5,789 nucleotides of DNA from JBDIBB01 sp039812685. GTDB taxonomy: Bacteria > Acidobacteriota > Vicinamibacteria > Vicinamibacterales > JAFNAJ01. Below the pieces are notes generated by a model, which was not told where the DNA came from, searched no databases, and was given only the letters and a program-made list of their open reading frames with translations. Below, one piece after another: positions 5,669-5,789 of this stretch (positions within the stretch are counted from its first letter, which is position 1; each line of letters starts with the position of its first letter). Both the position numbers and the translations under genes were made by a program. The DNA lies in contig JBDIBB010000210.1 in NCBI GenBank assembly GCA_039812685.1, positions 1 through 5,789 of the forward strand, read 5' to 3'.

Positions 5669-5702
5669 GGCGCACGGGCCCGATCGCGCCTGTGCGTGCG
5701 CC
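5669..5702 (+). other. Perfect 8-bp inverted repeat upstream of the tRNA
   Basis: GGCGCACG (5669-5676) and CGTGCGCC (5695-5702) are perfect complements around an 18-base loop, ending 11 bases before the mature tRNA 5' end. If transcribed it would fold in the tRNA leader, perhaps helping 5' processing. It could equally be a binding site or chance. Confidence 0.3.
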
Positions 5703-5713
5703 CTGCCGGAAGT

Positions 5714-5789
<76 letters not shown>

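Overview
The window is a GC-rich bacterial chromosome segment of housekeeping genes with a decayed insertion-sequence (IS) zone at its left end. Base composition, the style of the threonine synthase and phosphofructokinase proteins, and the poorly known secreted protein suggest an Acidobacteriota-like organism, perhaps Vicinamibacteria. This taxonomic guess is inference from recalled family resemblance, not a database match.

Left third (1-1660). Two broken IS4-type transposase fragments lie in opposite orientation: an internal piece on + at 1-258 and an N-terminal piece on - at about 1112-1660. Each ends in a copy of the same ~18-base sequence (256-273 and 1634-1651), which reads as the terminal repeat of related IS elements. 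Between them, on the - strand, is an intact secreted-protein gene of unknown function (275-910). It has a very good ribosome binding site. Upstream of it is a second signal-peptide-coding start (1046) behind a promoter-like TTGACA sequence.

Middle (1711-4371, + strand). pyrH (UMP kinase), frr (ribosome recycling factor) and a PLP-dependent threonine synthase (thrC) follow one another with gaps of 73 and 100 bases. pyrH-frr is the conserved tail of the usual rpsB-tsf-pyrH-frr cluster. Here rpsB and tsf are not found upstream, and IS debris occupies that place. pyrH has a perfect TATAAT ten bases before its ATG, so its mRNA may be nearly leaderless.

Right third (4372-5789). An ATP-type 6-phosphofructokinase gene (pfkA) on the - strand converges on thrC across an 87-base GC-rich spacer with hairpins. 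Divergent from pfkA is a complete tRNA-Ala(CGC) gene with encoded CCA, whose last base is the last base of the window.

The genes serve pyrimidine nucleotide supply, translation (RRF, tRNA-Ala), threonine synthesis and glycolysis. Apart from pyrH-frr there is no obvious single pathway. I found no convincing new defence, mobile or biosynthetic system. The points most worth a second look are the near-leaderless pyrH start and the nested signal-peptide start at the IS scar.
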